DNA from: Cyanoderma ruficeps
Taxonomy: Eukaryota > Chordata > Aves > Passeriformes > Timaliidae
NCBI GenBank assembly: GCA_008694505.1
Contig: VZDJ01000049.1
Span: 2,997,405 to 3,061,404 of the forward strand
Length of the DNA: 64,000 nucleotides
Reading direction: 5' to 3'
This document shows positions 60,897 through 64,000 of the stretch, piece after piece. Every line of letters starts with the position of its first letter. Within the stretch, counting starts at the first letter, position 1. The translations under genes and the position numbers were made by a program. The notes beneath the pieces were generated by a model, which worked only from the letters and a program-made list of their open reading frames with translations, was not told where the DNA came from and searched no databases.

Positions 60897-61190
60897 TGGA
60901 AATAAATATATTTATATTTATATTTATATTTATATCTACAGCTATATCNAAACTCTAAATAAAAATAAATATAAATATATAAAATATATATTAAGATAGA
61001 AAGAAAAATAAAAATAGAGAAAATGATAAAGAAAAATATCAAGAAAAGTAACATGAATATAAATAGATGAAGATATAAACATGAATAAAATAAAAAATGA
61101 AGAAAAATATAAATATAATATAACTAAAAATAAATAAAATATAAACAAAAATATAACTATACTTGTGTTTACCCAGAAATAAATAGAAAT
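60897..61190. repeat. AT-rich low-complexity block with assembly N
   Basis: A tttata-type repeat on the left and aaataaatata-type repeats on the right flank an N at 60949, giving an approximately inverted structure. The remaining 240 bp are irregular A-rich 5-6-mers. Length and order across the N are not reliable. Confidence 0.9.
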
Positions 61191-64000
61191 AAACACAGCG
61201 TTTTGCTTGTTGTTGCTGGCTTTGACAGGCGTTAAGGCTTTGGGGTGGTACAAGGTTGGTGATGGGACCCATCAGAGGCAAAGCATCAGCCAGGACACTT
61301 GGGCAAAATCCATGCTCGTCTCCAAGCCACGGCATTTATTCCCAGCCCAGTGGAAGGGTATTTTTCTTTCCAACAAGCTCGTGATTTGTGTTAAGTTATT
61401 GTTGGCTACTCTGCATTTGTAGATATTTTCACATCTGTGAGGCTGTAAAAGGTGACATTGATCTCTCTCTGTTTCTGCGGGTGAGATTATTTTGGAAAAG
61501 GCACCTTGTAGGTGTAGGGTAGGCTTCACCTCGCCCTTTCATCACCTCAGAACTCAGGTGGTAAAACAAATAAATATATATATACACATACATAAGAATT
61601 CCTAGTTTCAATTTTGGAATTTCTAGGGATGCCAGCCCTTGTTTATTGCCACCGATCTGTAAAGTCAAAGCTCTTGGGGCCATTTTCACCAAATAATGAC
61701 CAAAAGTTGTTCAAAAATGACAACAGTAAATGCACTCTGAACTGCAATACTGCATGATTTCAACCAGCAGGAGTTTCAGGGGGATTAAAATAAAAAAATA
61801 GGAAAAGAACTTGTTGACATGAAGCATGTGGAGTCGCTCATCCGGCATTGTGTAAGGGCTGTAAATCTGCCTGGAAATGAGGCATGAAATGCATCATAAA
61901 AAGTATATCATCAAAACTATAAGATCAGCTTGAAATTTATGCTAGGTAACTTGGGGAGAAGTTGTCTGAACTTTAAATCAAACGCTCTCCAGCTGCATAT
62001 TCCTGCAAGCTTTTGCACAGAACCCCTTTCTCTTATTTCCCTCTCCTTGCACCAGCTCTCAGCAGTAAAACCCCACGCTATATCCTGTAAATTCAGCAAT
62101 GAAAACTCTGTAATCTGAAAGTCAATCCAAACCCTGGCACAGCGAGTGAGTTACAGCAGGAGCATCGCTGGTTTAAACTTTGGGAGGAAAATAAAGCTCA
62201 GTAATGAAACAGAGAATTCGTCCTCTCCTGCAAATGTTTTTGTTGACTCAACTAATGCAGCTCCCCGTTCTCCTTATTGCTTTAAGATGTTCCTCTGACC
62301 TCCATAACCCTGCTGTAATTATCTTCTTGGTGTTATTTTCTCCCTCTTCATCTCCCAAAAGACTGTTATTGTCTTTCTCTGACCAGATGAAAACCAGCTG
62401 GGGAGGATAAAGGGGAGAGATGAAGATTTTTGGGTGTCTACCAGAATTTTCGCTGTGCCTGGTGAGTATGGGTAAGCATGATCAAAATTAAATCATTAAA
62501 TTACTCTCTAAAGCCTGGTGAAAATCGTTCTTTTGGTTTTACTGTTGTGCCAAGGGAGTTGGAGTCGTGGTCCTTCCAAATTACAAGGGGCCAGAGGTTT
62601 ATCTCATTTAAATTCCTCTGCACTACAAACCAGCCAACAAACTGCCCAGCACAAACCTGCAGGAGTCTCTTAATCTCTGATCATTCATCAAGAAAAGGCT
62701 GCAGAGAGCGATGGGGGAAAGATGCTCCTGCCCACTGAAGAAACACAAAATAAGAGCAGTTTCTGAAACAAACCAAGGCTCCTCTTTTCCCTGGTATCTC
62801 CTGCAGCTTCTTGGTTTTTCTGATAATTCTTGAAGGTGAAGCACTGAACCACAGTCCTTACACCTGGAGTAACTCATGCCACATATTTATATTATTGAAG
62901 TGTTTCGTCTTAATTCTTATTTCAGTCTGGGATGCTCTGTGCCTTTTCCCTGGGTTTTTTGGGGGTTTTTGGGGGGTTTTTTTGGAGCCCTGGGACGCAG
63001 CATTGTGCAATCCCCCACTGCTGCAGCTCTGCCAGTTGTAGTGGAAAAGTTTGAGGGAGGAAAAAAACGCTCCTTGGCCCGACACCAAACACACTCTTCA
63101 AAATGAATGTCAGGGTTTTGCCCAGGCCCAGCTTTCGTGGCTAGCAAGAGCTGATGTGGCCTAGATTTGCAGCAGGCTGCTGACACCTCCATCCATCCTG
63201 CTGGGTGTTGCTTTGCAGGGGAACCCTGTGTTTGCCTCTGCTCCCTGCAGACTGTGAGTGAAGGCTGGGCTGGGTTTAAGCTTTTCCTTACTCCAAACTG
63301 GGATTTGTAGCTTGCAGCCTGCTGCTTTCCCAGCCAGGAGTTGATGCTCCCACTGCCATCATCTCCCAAGCAAACAGAAACCTTTTCTGCCACCTCATCA
63401 TCACTGCCAAAGCCAGAGAGCAGTACAGAAACCTTCACCAGACAACACAAAAACTGTGAGTAAGCTCATCCCAGGGCCAAAAACAAACACCCATGTCGGT
63501 GTTTAGGCAACCCAAAAGCTGCCAAAGCCTGACTTGTTATGAACACGTGACACATGAAATAAATTTTGCTGAGTATCTCCAGATTAAGCCAGACACTGCT
63601 GCTGCTGGGCAGCCCAGTTTAGTGTTAGAGGAGAGGTACAATAAGCAGAGCAGAAATTTGGGATTCCTGGGTGGTCAATAAGTAACCCAGTAACCCTTTT
63701 GTAACCTCTGAGTGAGCAGGGATAGTTGTGTGACCCTAAAGCTCACAGGCTGGTGCCTGAGGTCTCTCCTGGACAAGAGGAGCAGGAGCAGATGTTACCT
63801 TCATCCCTTGCTCAGCTGCACTGATGGGCTCCTCAGCCTGGAATTGGAGACAAAGATTTCCCAGCCTTCGTCCACTTCCTGCTGCAGAGGAGTTTCCCAG
63901 TGACTGCTCCCCACAGTGCTGAAAAAGCCTGGGTAGAGAAGAGACAAATTGATCTGTGATTCTTTGCTTGGTACAAAGGTGACCCTCAGCAGGCCCTAGA
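61191..64000. other. Right-hand intergenic end, no gene recognised
   Basis: Apart from the microsatellite at 61571 and a G/T homopolymer-rich tract at 62952-62985, the stretch is unique sequence with no supported exon. In mammals CRISPLD2 is the next gene on this side of ZDHHC7. None of its LCCL- or CAP-domain sequence is visible here. Confidence 0.55.
61571..61592. repeat. TA/CA microsatellite
   Basis: A short run of aaatatatatatacacatac, compound dinucleotide repeat. Confidence 0.9.

Noticed and set aside
60942..61335. Minus-strand frames rich in F, Y, I and L resembling membrane proteins
   Set aside because: They are translations of an AT-rich low-complexity block and have no real protein signature.
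62952..62985. A G/T run considered as a G-quadruplex
   Set aside because: Only three runs of three or more G occur close together, and the fourth is too distant for a confident four-tract motif.
43284..64000. CRISPLD2, expected beyond HNF4B from mammalian gene order
   Set aside because: No CAP- or LCCL-domain exon could be found on either strand. It probably lies beyond the window.

Overview
The window looks like nuclear DNA of a bird, most likely a songbird. It has multi-exon genes with GT-AG introns, many 3'-end fragments of CR1 LINEs, and LTR copies whose U3-R-U5 layout I recognise from passerine genomes. Three isolated single Ns (2943, 14523, 60949) mark assembly joins. No bacterial, viral or plasmid-type gene organisation is present.

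Left end (1-4600, + strand): the last three coding exons and 3' UTR of ZDHHC7, a Golgi DHHC S-palmitoyltransferase. Its catalytic DHHC exon and everything upstream lie off the window.

Centre (about 6630-32200, - strand): one complete nuclear-receptor gene of the HNF4 family, convergent with ZDHHC7. Ten coding exons can be joined in frame from the ATG at 31720 to the TGA at 8093-8091, giving 442 codons. They cover the N-terminal A/B segment, both zinc fingers, the hinge, the full ligand-binding domain with its AF-2 helix, and a short diverged F domain. Sequence divergence and linkage to ZDHHC7 favour HNF4B, the paralogue missing from mammals, over HNF4A or HNF4G. Exon 5 is 30 bp too long because a 28-bp block is repeated on both sides of an N. 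This is almost certainly an unmerged contig overlap. Introns hold CR1 fragments, two solo-type LTRs, CpG-rich patches and several minisatellites. Two minisatellites sit against HNF4B splice sites: a 10-unit array carries the candidate branch point of exon 4, and a 22-bp array of acceptor-like motifs starts just beyond the exon 9 donor.

Right half (about 32200-64000): mostly intergenic. It holds CR1 fragments, a probable further LTR, a CpG-rich block at 42.8-43.3 kb that could be a distal promoter, an AT-rich low-complexity block near 61 kb, and an unrecognised 119-codon reading frame with a splice donor at 39.43-39.78 kb. I recognise no established gene there. I found no operon-like or defence-like novel system. 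The most useful observations concern HNF4B structure, its splice-site repeats and the assembly error inside it.
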